Assembly: GCA_029781115.1 (NCBI GenBank)
Contig: JAKOXG010000006.1
Span: 62,001 to 126,000 of the forward strand
Direction: 5' to 3'
DNA: 64,000 bases
Source: Candidatus Cloacimonadota bacterium
GTDB taxonomy: Bacteria; Cloacimonadota; Cloacimonadia; Cloacimonadales; Cloacimonadaceae
Position numbers and translations under genes: made by a program. Shown one piece after another: positions 53,886 through 63,306 of this stretch; the first letter of the stretch is position 1, and the number at the start of each line of letters is the position of its first letter. The notes under the pieces are model-generated. The model worked only from the letters and a program-made list of their open reading frames with translations, made no database searches and was not told the origin of the DNA.

Positions 53886-53909
53886 AAAAAACCAGGCAAC
53901 TGCCTGGCT
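53886..53909 (-). terminator. rho-independent terminator after the 90-residue exported protein
   Basis: On the minus strand CCAGGCA-GT-TGCCTGG (5-7 bp effective stem) is followed by six T. It lies about 70 bp past the stop at 53979. Confidence 0.75.
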
Positions 53910-53978
53910 CGATTGTGATGTAATAGGCTTAGCTGTCATCTTTTCAGAATCCACTTTACGATGTCGCTCATCACTTCT

Positions 53979-54251
53979 TCATTCCTTGCAGCTTGCCATA
54001 ATGCCGCCGATGGAAAACTCGAGAGTTCCATCCTTGAAAGTCTCATCATCAGCGACTATACCATATGCATCTTGATCTGGGTAGTCCACAGTGGCAGACA
54101 GGCCGGTGTCATCATCGTTTACATGAACAACGAGGCTCAATTTCGCGCCTCTTGCTTCCGGTACTCCATGCCACTGACCTTCGATGACTGCAACACCCAA
54201 ACTCACGGCCAAGATGCTGAGTATAAATAAGATAACTCTAACCTTCGTCAT
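53979..54251 (-). CDS. small exported protein resembling the N-terminal domain of a serine hydrolase family
   Basis: A 90-residue protein with a signal peptide (VRVILFILSILAVSLGVAV). The rest (GQWHGVPEARGAKLSLVVHV, then GLSATVDYPDQDAYGI and TFKDGTLEFSI) resembles the beta-domain found before alpha/beta-hydrolase or peptidase domains in exported proteins (consensus W-G-x-L, L-x-V-x-H, ATxDSPDQ, IP). The hydrolase part is absent, and the chain ends MASCKE just where the domain's last strand would follow. It may be a stand-alone domain or a truncated gene. The minus-strand terminator downstream implies it is transcribed. Confidence 0.6.
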   Translation of the reverse strand: MTKVRVILFILSILAVSLGVAVIEGQWHGVPEARGAKLSLVVHVNDDDTGLSATVDYPDQDAYGIVADDETFKDGTLEFSIGGIMASCKE

Positions 54252-54325
54252 GCCTCCTATGCTTATTTTAGTTTTGAAGTTTCGTGGGTAATAAAAGCCC
54301 TTTGGATGTCAATTCAAAAAAAGGC

Positions 54326-54354
54326 TTGACATGTAGTGTCAATTTAATTTACAG
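54326..54354 (+). promoter_or_regulatory. promoter-like site with an inverted repeat before the sigma-54 activator gene
   Basis: TTGACA (54326-54331) with TTACAG 17 bp downstream (54349-54354). The -35 is one arm of the inverted repeat TTGACA-N5-TGTCAA (54326-54342), which could be an operator. Confidence 0.45.
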
Positions 54355-54415
54355 TCCCGTGTAAACGATTATAGACAATCTGAGAATCAAGCGTTAGTAT
54401 AAAAGAGGTTTTAAG

Positions 54416-57400
54416 ATGAGTCAAAAGCCATATACCATAATGCATGAGTTTGTGTCCGAGAGGTTTCCCAGCCGCAAAGTCATGGATATGCTCAAGACCA
54501 AGAAGATCTCGCATCTCATTGAGATATCCGGCAAAACTGGCAGCGGCAAGTCCTACCTGATCCAAACCTTGATAGACAAACTGCGCCCAAATTTCAAGCA
54601 AATCAAGGTTTTTTCACCTCACCCCTTTTATTATAATCAACTTGAACGGATGGTGCTGCACACCAGCGCACTCAGTGGCGAGGAGTTTGCCGAGATCGTC
54701 AGCCAATATCAGACCGGATACAAGACGGGGCGCAAGCACGATTTCTTTTACTATCTTATCTCGATTCTAAACGAGCGCAAGCTGTTGAAGCCCATGCTCT
54801 TGATCGTGGATGATTGTGAGATTTTGGATTCCTACAGCCGGGAATATCTACAATACTTGATTCATGCGGTGCCGGATATTGGCATCAAGATCGTGGCTCT
54901 GACGCAATCTCACCTCTTTAGCTTTTCACACTACGAGCCCATTCCCGCGCTCAACACGGATGACATGCAAAGGATCATCCAAATCGCCTTCCCCGATGAT
55001 AAAGCCAGCTCTGCGAGCGGCAGTGAAGTGTTGCAGACCATCTCCCAGGGCAACCTGCTGGTGGTGGAAAGCATTCTGGAAGAGATGTTGGAAAGTGGCA
55101 AGAGTTTTGATTTATCTCCCTTTTTGGAGCGCAACTTTGACCCTCAGCAGCTGTATTATGAGAAGCTGAGCAAGCTTGATCAAAGCCAAAAGAACCTGCT
55201 CTTTGCCATGTATGCCCTGGATAGCGGTCTGGATGAGAAACAGGCAAAGAACCTGGGGCTTTCCAAGAACCTGAAGAAGAATCTGGAGCTGTTGGCCGGG
55301 CAAAACCTGATTGCCGATTTTGGCGATGGCTTCAAGGTGCAGAGGAAAACCTCTTTCATGCATTGGCTGGAGAGCAATCCGGAGCAGTTTAGCCCTGATT
55401 ATAAACTCAAAGTCTTGCAGGAATGCGAGGCTTATCCCGATAAACTGCAGGCGATGGTGTATCTGCAAAACATTGATTCCCTCTATGATGCCGAGCAGTT
55501 CAAGAGCTTGGCGGAGTATCTGGAGCAGATTTCCGATAGCACGAGCGCGGCTTTGCTGTGGCAAACTATCCTCAAAAACTCCACCGAGCCCATGGATGTT
55601 TACAATGCCTATCTGCGATTGGGGCTTGCGCAAGCCTCTTCCGAAGACAAGAACAGAGCGGTGGAGACCTTCAGAGAAGCATTGCAGTTTTGCACCGAAA
55701 ACTCAATTGCTGCCGAAGAGATAGTGTGGCATCTGGCCTCCAAGCTCTTTGATCAGGGCTCGGGCAGCGTGGCTTTGGAAATCATCAAAAAGTATTCTCC
55801 CGCCACTATTGATGAGCATTGGAAGCAAAAGATCCTCCTGCTTAAGGCAGATATCCTGACTGAGATGGAAAAGTTTGATGAAGCCCTGGAAGTTTTGGAC
55901 ATCATCTCACACAGCTATAGCAAGCTGGAAGACAAGAATCAGAGATACCTGGTGCAAGCCGAAGGCAAGAAAATCAGAGGCAAAATCCACTATTACATCA
56001 GCGACTGGGAGCAAGCAGAAGAAGCATTCAAAGAAGCGGAAAAGATGTATAACCTGGCCAAGGATAAGAGTGGGCTGGCAGCGATTTATAACAACCTGGG
56101 CGTGCTCTATATGTTCCAGGCGGACTGGCCACGCAGCGAACAGTGCTTCCTCAAGAGTTTGGCCGTCGAGAAAGAGACCTTCAACCTCAATGGCATCAGC
56201 GTGTGTTACAACAACTTGGGTGGCTTGATGGATGATAAGGGCGACCAAGCCCGCTCCCTCTTCTACCTCGAAGAAGCGGTAAAACTGCAACGGCTGCTCA
56301 ATGAACCATATAACATCGCCAATATCTACAATAACATCGGCATCACCTACGCCGACATTGGCGACTATGCCAAGGCAGAGGAAGCGCACCGTCGCTCCCT
56401 GGATACAGCCATTGAGTTTGGCTTTTACAGAAACTCTATCGCCTCCCTGTGCAATCTTGGTGCCCTCTATTTCAAGATGGGTGAGTGGACCAAGTCTATC
56501 GAGTTTTACGAACAGGCGGTGGCCAAAAGCGAAGAAAACAACTTCAACGACGGACTGATCCGTGCTTACAGCAACCTGGGTGAGCTTTACGAAAAGCAAG
56601 GCGAACTGAACCTGGCTTATGACCTCTGCTTCAAAGGACTGGAGCTGATTCCACATGTGAATGACCAATATATCAAGGCAGAGCTTTATGGAAACATGGG
56701 CAGCGTGCTCACCAGGATGCAAAAGTTTAAAGAGGCTTATCCCTACCTGAGCGAAAGCCTGGACTTCTTCAAGAGCATGAACGCCCGGGATAAGATCGTG
56801 GAAGGCTACCAGAAGCAAGCCTATTACTTCATCCTTTCGCACAGCAATGAAAGCGCTCACTATTACATCGACGAATCCCTGAAGATGGCCATCGAGCAGA
56901 ACAGCCCCAAAGAGATTGGCCAAGCCTACTATCTGAAAGCACTGCTGGAAAAGAAGAACCCGGAAGCAGCACGAGAGCATCTCAACGAAGCACTGCGCTA
57001 CTTTGTGCAAACCAATGAGGATTACAAGCTCTCTTTGGCAAATTATGAGCTGGCGCAGGTGCTTTATGAGCTGGAGGATTGGGAAAAAGCGCTGGAGATC
57101 CTGAAGAACAACAAGAAGATCATCCAACGCTTTGGCTCCATCAAGCTACTGGAACAAAACGACATCCTCAGTCAGAAGATCTCACGTGAATACGCCGCAC
57201 AGATGCAGGAAATGAAGTTTGAGGAAAACCTGCTCAACCAGTTTTATGAGATCACGCAGAAGCTGAATACCATCAGCGATCTTGACCTGCTCATCGAGCA
57301 ATCCCTGGATAGCTTGATCGAGCTCTCGGATGCCAGCGGTGGCATTATGCTGCTCCACACCGGCACCCTGGGAGTAGATAGCTGGGATTACAAGATATTC

Positions 57401-58693
57401 CGCAACATCAGCTCGGAAAACAAGCTGCGCGAGAACCTCTTGGAGATCTGCAGCGAAGTGTATCAAACCAACGAAGTGATAGACCTCAAGCAGCCCCATT
57501 TTGCGCCCTCTTTCAACCACCTCATCTGCATCCCTCTCTCCATCCGCAACGACGTCCTGGGTGTGGTATTGCTCTTCACCACCGAAGGCTCCTATTACTT
57601 CCCAGAGCGCATCATCAACCTGCTCAATGCGTTGGCAAATCAGGTAATCGTGATCATCGAAAACGTGCGCAATGCAAACCTGGAAAAGGCTCACGCCATC
57701 ATCAGAGAGCAGCTGAACGCCACCAACCAGTATGCCAACATCATCGGCAACAGCCCTCAGATGGAGAAGATATTTGAGGTGATAGACAAGGTGAAAGACA
57801 CGCCCACCTCGGTGCTTTTGGAAGGCCCCAGCGGAACGGGTAAGGAGCTGATCGCCCGTGCCTTGCACTACACCAGCAACCGCCGGAACAAGAAGTTTGT
57901 AGCCCAATACTGTGGAGCTTTGCCGGAAACCCTGCTGGAAAGCGAGCTCTTCGGCCATGTGAAAGGCTCCTTCACGGGTGCCATCAACGACAAGAAAGGT
58001 CTGTTTGAGATCGCCGATGGCGGCACCTTTTTCTTGGATGAAATAGCCGACATCAGCCCTTCCACGCAAGCCAAGCTCTTACGCTTCCTGCAGGAAGGCG
58101 AAGTGAAGAGAGTGGGTGCCACCAAGACCGAAAAGGTGGATGTGAGGGTGGTTTGCGCCACCAACACCTCCCTGATGGAGAGGGTCAAGAGGGGCGAATT
58201 CCGCCTCGACCTTTATTATAGGCTCAACGTGATCCGCATCGAGGTGCCACCCTTGGCTTCACGTGAGGGCGATATCCCGCTTTTGGCCATTCACTTCCTG
58301 GATAAATACACCAAGAGAATGAACAAAGAAGTGCACGGCATCACGGATGAAGCCATGAAGATTTTGGAGCAATTCAACTGGCCGGGAAACGTGCGCCAGT
58401 TGGAGAATGAGATCGAAAGAGCGGTAACCCTTGCTGTGCCCGGCACTTCGATCAAACCCACCGACTTCTCGGATGAAGTGCACCACTTTATGGAAAACAT
58501 GCGCATGCTGGACATGCTGGATAACAAGCAGACACTCAAGGAGGCCATCGAAGAACTGGAAAAGAAGATGATCATCCAGTGCATGGAAGATTGTGATTGG
58601 AACCAGACCCAAGCCGCTAAAGAGTTAGGACTTTCACGCCAAGGTTTGATCAAAAAGCTTGCCCGCTACAACCTCAACAGAGACGAGATATGA
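54416..58693 (+). CDS. large sigma-54-dependent activator with NTPase, TPR and GAF domains
   Basis: A 1425-residue protein with four parts. Residues 1-340 form a P-loop ATPase (EISGKTGSGKSYLIQT, P-loop near 39-46; Walker B-like MLLIVDDCEI near 127). About 390-930 are TPR repeats, at least ten (AAIYNNLGVLYMFQADWPRSE, ANIYNNIGITYADIGDYAKAE). About 955-1100 is a GAF domain. From 1110 comes the AAA+ sigma-54 domain: Walker A GPSGTGKE, the loop reads GSFTGA instead of GAFTGA, and DEIADISPSTQAKLLRFLQEG follows. A Fis-type helix-turn-helix ends the chain (NQTQAAKELGLSRQGLIKKL). The N-terminal half resembles MalT/STAND scaffolds. It should activate RNA polymerase-sigma-54 at unknown promoters. It overlaps dinG by 4 bp. 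Confidence 0.9.
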   Translation: MSQKPYTIMHEFVSERFPSRKVMDMLKTKKISHLIEISGKTGSGKSYLIQTLIDKLRPNFKQIKVFSPHPFYYNQLERMVLHTSALSGEEFAEIVSQYQTGYKTGRKHDFFYYLISILNERKLLKPMLLIVDDCEILDSYSREYLQYLIHAVPDIGIKIVALTQSHLFSFSHYEPIPALNTDDMQRIIQIAFPDDKASSASGSEVLQTISQGNLLVVESILEEMLESGKSFDLSPFLERNFDPQQLYYEKLSKLDQSQKNLLFAMYALDSGLDEKQAKNLGLSKNLKKNLELLAGQNLIADFGDGFKVQRKTSFMHWLESNPEQFSPDYKLKVLQECEAYPDKLQAMVYLQNIDSLYDAEQFKSLAEYLEQISDSTSAALLWQTILKNSTEPMDVYNAYLRLGLAQASSEDKNRAVETFREALQFCTENSIAAEEIVWHLASKLFDQGSGSVALEIIKKYSPATIDEHWKQKILLLKADILTEMEKFDEALEVLDIISHSYSKLEDKNQRYLVQAEGKKIRGKIHYYISDWEQAEEAFKEAEKMYNLAKDKSGLAAIYNNLGVLYMFQADWPRSEQCFLKSLAVEKETFNLNGISVCYNNLGGLMDDKGDQARSLFYLEEAVKLQRLLNEPYNIANIYNNIGITYADIGDYAKAEEAHRRSLDTAIEFGFYRNSIASLCNLGALYFKMGEWTKSIEFYEQAVAKSEENNFNDGLIRAYSNLGELYEKQGELNLAYDLCFKGLELIPHVNDQYIKAELYGNMGSVLTRMQKFKEAYPYLSESLDFFKSMNARDKIVEGYQKQAYYFILSHSNESAHYYIDESLKMAIEQNSPKEIGQAYYLKALLEKKNPEAAREHLNEALRYFVQTNEDYKLSLANYELAQVLYELEDWEKALEILKNNKKIIQRFGSIKLLEQNDILSQKISREYAAQMQEMKFEENLLNQFYEITQKLNTISDLDLLIEQSLDSLIELSDASGGIMLLHTGTLGVDSWDYKIFRNISSENKLRENLLEICSEVYQTNEVIDLKQPHFAPSFNHLICIPLSIRNDVLGVVLLFTTEGSYYFPERIINLLNALANQVIVIIENVRNANLEKAHAIIREQLNATNQYANIIGNSPQMEKIFEVIDKVKDTPTSVLLEGPSGTGKELIARALHYTSNRRNKKFVAQYCGALPETLLESELFGHVKGSFTGAINDKKGLFEIADGGTFFLDEIADISPSTQAKLLRFLQEGEVKRVGATKTEKVDVRVVCATNTSLMERVKRGEFRLDLYYRLNVIRIEVPPLASREGDIPLLAIHFLDKYTKRMNKEVHGITDEAMKILEQFNWPGNVRQLENEIERAVTLAVPGTSIKPTDFSDEVHHFMENMRMLDMLDNKQTLKEAIEELEKKMIIQCMEDCDWNQTQAAKELGLSRQGLIKKLARYNLNRDEI

Positions 58694-61539
58694 CCCAGCA
58701 AGGCAACGATAAAGCAGCTGCATTTGTAAACAGTTTGGATTTTGTGGCTCTGGACATTGAGACCACTGGCTTGGACGCCGAAAAGGATGAAATAATCGAG
58801 ATCGCAGCCATCAGATTCTCCCAAGGCCAGATCTCAGAGCGATTCCAGAGCTTTGTAAAGCCCCGCAAGCAGGTTCCCAAGTTTATCCAGCACCTTACCC
58901 GGATCAGTGCCTCCGAACTAAACGATGCTCCATCCTTGGACATTGTACTCACGCAACTGGGTGAATTTGTGAAAGACAAGATCATCGTGGGGCACAACAT
59001 CAACTTTGACCTCGGCTTTATCAACAGACAACTCACCAATCGGAACCTGAGCCCACTCCTGAACACCAAATGGGACACACTGGAGCTCTCCAGGATTTAT
59101 TTCCCCTTCACTTTGGATCACTCCCTGAACAGCGTGTGCACCTATCTGGATATAGAGCTCACCGACGCACACAGAGCCGATGCAGATGCCACCGCCACCG
59201 GAGAGCTGATGTTGGCCATGGCTGCACACATCGCCAGCCATTATAGCTTGCTCACCAACGCCCGCCTCTACGAACTGTGCAAACAGGCACAGATCGACCA
59301 TCTGATCGGCAACTTCCTCTATTCCCTGATCGAATGGCAGCGCCGGAACTTGGGTGCCGCCAAACTCAACCCGCCGCCCAATGACAGGGTAAACGTGGTG
59401 GAACATGTGGTGGAGAAGAACAGAAAGATAGAGATGGAGGATTTCTTCGGCATCGGCGGTCTGTTGCACAAGCAATTTGAGAACTACGAATTCCGCGAAG
59501 GCCAATTGCAGATGAGCAAGCTGGTGCAGGAAGCATTTGCCCAAGACAAGCATTTGGCAGTGGAAGCAGGCACAGGCGTGGGAAAATCCTTTGCCTACCT
59601 GGTTCCAGCCATAGGTCACTGTCTCGGTTCCGAAGGCACTGTGGTGATCTCCACCAACACCAAAAACCTGCAGGAACAGCTCTTCTTCAAGGACTTACCC
59701 CTACTGAGAGACATACTGCCCCAATCCTTCAAAGCCGTGCTGGTGAAAGGCAGGGAAAACTACGTCTGCCAGAGGCGTTGGGAAGCCATGTTACGAGAGC
59801 AAACCGATGGCCTGAGCCCTTGGGACGCAAGGTCGCTGCTCTATCTATTCGTGTGGAAGCTTCAGACCCTCAGCGGTGACGTGAGCGAGAACTCATCCTT
59901 TGATCGCAAGCGCTCCAGCCTCTTCTGGCGTAAGATCAACTCCGACCGCTACAGCTGCATGGGCAGAAGGTGTCCCAAGGCCAACGACTGCTATGTGATG
60001 ACTCTGAGAAAGAACATCGAGACCGCATCCTTGGTGGTAGCCAACCACTCACTCCTGCTGGCGGATTTGCTCAATGACAACAGCACCCTGGGACCCTATT
60101 CACGCCTGGTGATCGACGAAGCGCACAACCTTCCCGCCTCTGCTGCCAGCCACTTGGGCATTGAGATCAGCAACGCCGAGCTCACCAACAACTTCAACCA
60201 ACTATCCTACGGAGCGAAGAAACGCAGCGGCTTTTTAACTCAAACGCAGCTGAACCTCAACAAAGCCATCATCACAGATGCCGCCAAGAACCACGCCACT
60301 CAGGTCGTCAAGATGCTCAATGAGGACGTGGACAAGCTAAAGGATGCGACCACAGAGCTCTTTAACGAAGTCTCCATCAGGCTGCAAAGTGACAACAACT
60401 ACGGCAAACTGAGGATCAAGGATGTGGCAGATTTCCCTGCCATGTTCACCAAGCTCAACGCCCTGATCAATCACTACAAGCAGCTGATGAAGGACTTGCA
60501 GGCACTCCAGAACATCTATTCCACCTTCAATGCCAAGCAAATCCACGGTTATGCTGAGACGATTGACTTCCTTTCCGCCACCTTCAAGCGCTTCAGCGAG
60601 ATGGAGCAAAAGCTGCTCAACATCCAAAACCCCAATCTGGAAGATTATGCCCTCTGGCTCAGCTCCGAATATTCGCCAGACCGCAAAAACCCCAATTCCT
60701 CCATCAGCTATGCGCCCGTGGAGGTCTCCGGATTGCTCAACAACCTCTTGTATAAAAGCGTCGAAAGCATTGTGTTCACCTCCGCCACCCTGGCCATCCG
60801 CGGCTCCTTCAAATATTTTCACAATCAAAGCGGCCTGAGCCAGCTCGAAGAGGACAAGCTGCGAAGCGAAATCGTGGATTCTCCTTTTGACTACAACACC
60901 CAATCCAAGCTGATGATCAGCAGCTTCCTGCCGGAGCACAAAGACAAGTTTTTCATGAACCAGGCGCTGAGTTGCCTGCAACAGATACTGGGAGCCACAG
61001 ATGTAGGCACCATGATGCTTTTCACCTCCTACAAAGACCTCAACACCGTCTACGACCACCTGGATGAGGAGCTCTACCGAAAAGGCCGCCCCTTCTTTGC
61101 CCAAGGAAAGGTCGGCACCCGCACCTCCATCCTGGACGAATTTAAGCGCCATCAAAACGCCGTGCTCCTGGGCACAAACTCTTTCTGGGAAGGAGTGGAC
61201 ATCCAAGGTGAGTCACTATCTCTACTCATCCTCTTCAAGCTTCCGTTTTTGGTGCCCAGTGAGCCAATAGTGGAAGCATATATAGACAAACTGGAGCGCG
61301 AAGGAAAGGACTCCTTCATGCACTACATGCTGCCTAACGCACTCTTGCGCCTGCGCCAGGGCTTCGGACGCCTGATCCGCAGTAAGACTGACCGCGGAGT
61401 GGTGCTCATCATGGATTCCCGCGTCTCAAACAAGCGCTACGGCAGGTTTTTCAAAGAAGTGTTACCCACCAAAAGCCTGGAATTGCGCAGCGAACTCGAG
61501 CTCCTCAACGAAATAACCGCCTTTTTCGCAATATCATAA
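58690..61539 (+). CDS. dinG: DnaQ-type exonuclease fused to DinG-family helicase
   Basis: A 949-residue protein. The N-terminal 3'-5' exonuclease has DIETTGL (Exo I), VGHNINFDLGF (Exo II) and HRADADATATGELM (Exo III). The XPD/DinG-like superfamily 2 helicase follows: Walker A EAGTGVGKSFAYLVPA, DEAH box VIDEAHNLP, and a Q/R-rich end RQGFGRLIRSKTDRGV. Four cysteines in the expected insertion (YVCQRRW, then CMGRRC and NDCYV) suggest a 4Fe-4S cluster. The fusion is common in Firmicutes and some other phyla. It probably acts in repair of damaged or structured DNA. The ATG overlaps the regulator's stop. Confidence 0.92.
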   Translation: MTQQGNDKAAAFVNSLDFVALDIETTGLDAEKDEIIEIAAIRFSQGQISERFQSFVKPRKQVPKFIQHLTRISASELNDAPSLDIVLTQLGEFVKDKIIVGHNINFDLGFINRQLTNRNLSPLLNTKWDTLELSRIYFPFTLDHSLNSVCTYLDIELTDAHRADADATATGELMLAMAAHIASHYSLLTNARLYELCKQAQIDHLIGNFLYSLIEWQRRNLGAAKLNPPPNDRVNVVEHVVEKNRKIEMEDFFGIGGLLHKQFENYEFREGQLQMSKLVQEAFAQDKHLAVEAGTGVGKSFAYLVPAIGHCLGSEGTVVISTNTKNLQEQLFFKDLPLLRDILPQSFKAVLVKGRENYVCQRRWEAMLREQTDGLSPWDARSLLYLFVWKLQTLSGDVSENSSFDRKRSSLFWRKINSDRYSCMGRRCPKANDCYVMTLRKNIETASLVVANHSLLLADLLNDNSTLGPYSRLVIDEAHNLPASAASHLGIEISNAELTNNFNQLSYGAKKRSGFLTQTQLNLNKAIITDAAKNHATQVVKMLNEDVDKLKDATTELFNEVSIRLQSDNNYGKLRIKDVADFPAMFTKLNALINHYKQLMKDLQALQNIYSTFNAKQIHGYAETIDFLSATFKRFSEMEQKLLNIQNPNLEDYALWLSSEYSPDRKNPNSSISYAPVEVSGLLNNLLYKSVESIVFTSATLAIRGSFKYFHNQSGLSQLEEDKLRSEIVDSPFDYNTQSKLMISSFLPEHKDKFFMNQALSCLQQILGATDVGTMMLFTSYKDLNTVYDHLDEELYRKGRPFFAQGKVGTRTSILDEFKRHQNAVLLGTNSFWEGVDIQGESLSLLILFKLPFLVPSEPIVEAYIDKLEREGKDSFMHYMLPNALLRLRQGFGRLIRSKTDRGVVLIMDSRVSNKRYGRFFKEVLPTKSLELRSELELLNEITAFFAIS

Positions 61540-61627
61540 ACAGGGAGGCACCATCAATTACATCCATCTTGCCAAAGAAGCATTTGCAGACCTGATAGAT
61601 GCAGATCGCTTCCGATTTGACGAACCC

Positions 61628-62488
61628 ATGCACTTGCACACCAGCTACGAGATTGGAGGCCCAGCCCAGCTCTATGCGCTGCCCTCTTCGCAAGCTGAGA
61701 TCATCCGCCTTTTGCTCTTTGCCTTGGAGCACAATGTCCCCTGGATGGTGGTGGGCAAAGGCTCGAACCTTTTAGTCAGCGACGACGGCATCCTCGGCCT
61801 CGTGATCAGCACCGATGCCTACGCCAAGCTCACCAAGGATGAAAACTACATCTCCGCCTTCTGCGGTGTGAGTCTCAAGGAACTCTGTGACTTCGCCCAA
61901 GAAAACGGGCTCTCGGGACTGGAATTTGCCTCCGGCATCCCCGGTTCCGTGGGTGGAGCGGTTTTTATGAACGCCGGCGCCTACGGAGGCGAGATCAAGG
62001 ACGTTCTCTACTGCAGCAAAGCCTTACACCCTGTAGCAGAATCCCTCACCTCCGCCAATCCTGTGCTGCACATCAAAGCGGAAGAGCATGATTTTGGCTA
62101 CCGCAGCAGCGCATTTCAGAGCAAAGGCTGGTTCCACCTGAGCAGCGTTTTCAAGCTCGAATATGCAGACCCTGATGCGATCAAAGCCAAGATGGAAGAC
62201 CTGCATGAACAGCGCTGGAGCAAGCAACCCATGGACTGCCCCAGCGGCGGTTCCACCTTCAAAAGACCGGAAGGATATTTCGCCGGGAAGCTGATCCAGG
62301 ATTGTGGCTTGAGAGGCTACAGCATCGGCGGAGCGCAGGTTTCTGAAAAGCATTGCGGCTTCATCATCAATAAAGGCGGCGCTACAGCCAAAGACGTGAG
62401 CGACCTGATCAAACATATCCAGGACACCGTCTTGGAGCGCTTTGGAGTGGAGCTGCACACGGAAATCCGCAAAGTGGGCAGGTGGTGA
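61628..62488 (+). CDS. murB: UDP-N-acetylenolpyruvoylglucosamine reductase
   Basis: The flavoenzyme that makes UDP-MurNAc for peptidoglycan. FAD-site and catalytic motifs are HTSYEIGGPA, VGKGSNLLVSDDG, GLEFASGIPGSVGGAVFMNAGAY, DFGYRSSAF, SGGSTFKRP (catalytic Ser) and GGAQVSEKHCGFIIN. Length and loop pattern suggest the type II branch. The given start is the first ATG. In-frame sequence continues 25 codons upstream to 61553 with family-like residues (FADLIDADRFRFDEP), just after AGGGAGG, but the codon there is ATC and no ATG, GTG or TTG exists in that stretch. The real start is therefore unresolved. The permease GTG overlaps its stop. Confidence 0.9.
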   Translation: MHLHTSYEIGGPAQLYALPSSQAEIIRLLLFALEHNVPWMVVGKGSNLLVSDDGILGLVISTDAYAKLTKDENYISAFCGVSLKELCDFAQENGLSGLEFASGIPGSVGGAVFMNAGAYGGEIKDVLYCSKALHPVAESLTSANPVLHIKAEEHDFGYRSSAFQSKGWFHLSSVFKLEYADPDAIKAKMEDLHEQRWSKQPMDCPSGGSTFKRPEGYFAGKLIQDCGLRGYSIGGAQVSEKHCGFIINKGGATAKDVSDLIKHIQDTVLERFGVELHTEIRKVGRW

Positions 62489-63267
62489 AATCTAAGCGTC
62501 GCAGCAAGGTCATCGCTCCCCTGCTCTTTGGTCTCGCCATCCTGATCCTGTGGCAGATAGCCAGCGAACGAGCCTGGATAGGCTTTTGGGTGCTGCCCTC
62601 TCCCAAGGATGTGGTGAATGTATTCATCCAGCAACCACAGCTGATCTGGACTCACCTCAAACCCACTCTCTACGCCAGTTTGGTGGGACTGCTGATCGCC
62701 TTCGTCTTAGGCATCATCTGCGCCATCCTCATGCACGGTTTTGCCTGGTTCAAAAACATGATCTACCCCTATCTGGTGATCTCGCAAACCATTCCCATCA
62801 TAGCAATTGCGCCGCTCTTGGTGCTGTGGTTTGGCTTTGGGATTGCCTCCAAAGTGTTCACCGTCACCCTGGTCTGCTTCTTCCCTATCTCGCTGGGTTT
62901 CTTTGATGGACTCAGACAGGTGCCCGCAGAACAGATCCAACTGCTCAAATCCATGGGTGCATCCAAGCTGACAACCTATCGCCTTTTGATGATTCCGGCT
63001 GCCTTGCCATCGCTCTTTACCGGCCTGAAATTGGCCGCAACTTACAGCGTGATGGGCGCCGTGTTTGGCGAGTATTTGGGCGGAAATGCAGGTCTCGGAA
63101 TCTATATGACCAGAGCCACCAAGAGCTTCCAAACCGCCCACGTCTTTGCCGTGATCATCACCATCAGCGTGCTCAGCATGGCGCTTTTTGGCATCGTTGC
63201 CCTGCTGGACAGGCTCTTCCTGGGCTGGAACTACCGCAAACAGGCAGAATACGAAGACTTAGCCTGA
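62482..63267 (+). CDS. ABC transporter permease (NitT/TauT type)
   Basis: A 261-residue inner-membrane permease with six predicted membrane segments. The family start (LLFGLAILILWQIASER, then WVLPSPKDVVNVF) and the EAA loop (PAEQIQLLKSMGASKLTTYR) place it with SsuC/TauC/ThiX. Substrates of this group include sulfonates, nitrate and thiamine precursors, so the cargo is unknown. GTG 62482 or GTG 62485 can start it; the latter gives a GTGA overlap with the murB stop. Its ATPase and binding-protein genes are not in the window. Confidence 0.85.
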   Translation: MVKSKRRSKVIAPLLFGLAILILWQIASERAWIGFWVLPSPKDVVNVFIQQPQLIWTHLKPTLYASLVGLLIAFVLGIICAILMHGFAWFKNMIYPYLVISQTIPIIAIAPLLVLWFGFGIASKVFTVTLVCFFPISLGFFDGLRQVPAEQIQLLKSMGASKLTTYRLLMIPAALPSLFTGLKLAATYSVMGAVFGEYLGGNAGLGIYMTRATKSFQTAHVFAVIITISVLSMALFGIVALLDRLFLGWNYRKQAEYEDLA

Positions 63268-63306
63268 CTGGTCACCCCCCCCCTACTGAAGCCTTCCCCC
63301 TTCCTC

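Noticed and set aside
55907-57127. 406-codon minus-strand frame opposite the TPR region of the activator
   Set aside because: Hydrophobic-looking product typical of antisense TPR DNA; the sense frame is continuous through five domains.
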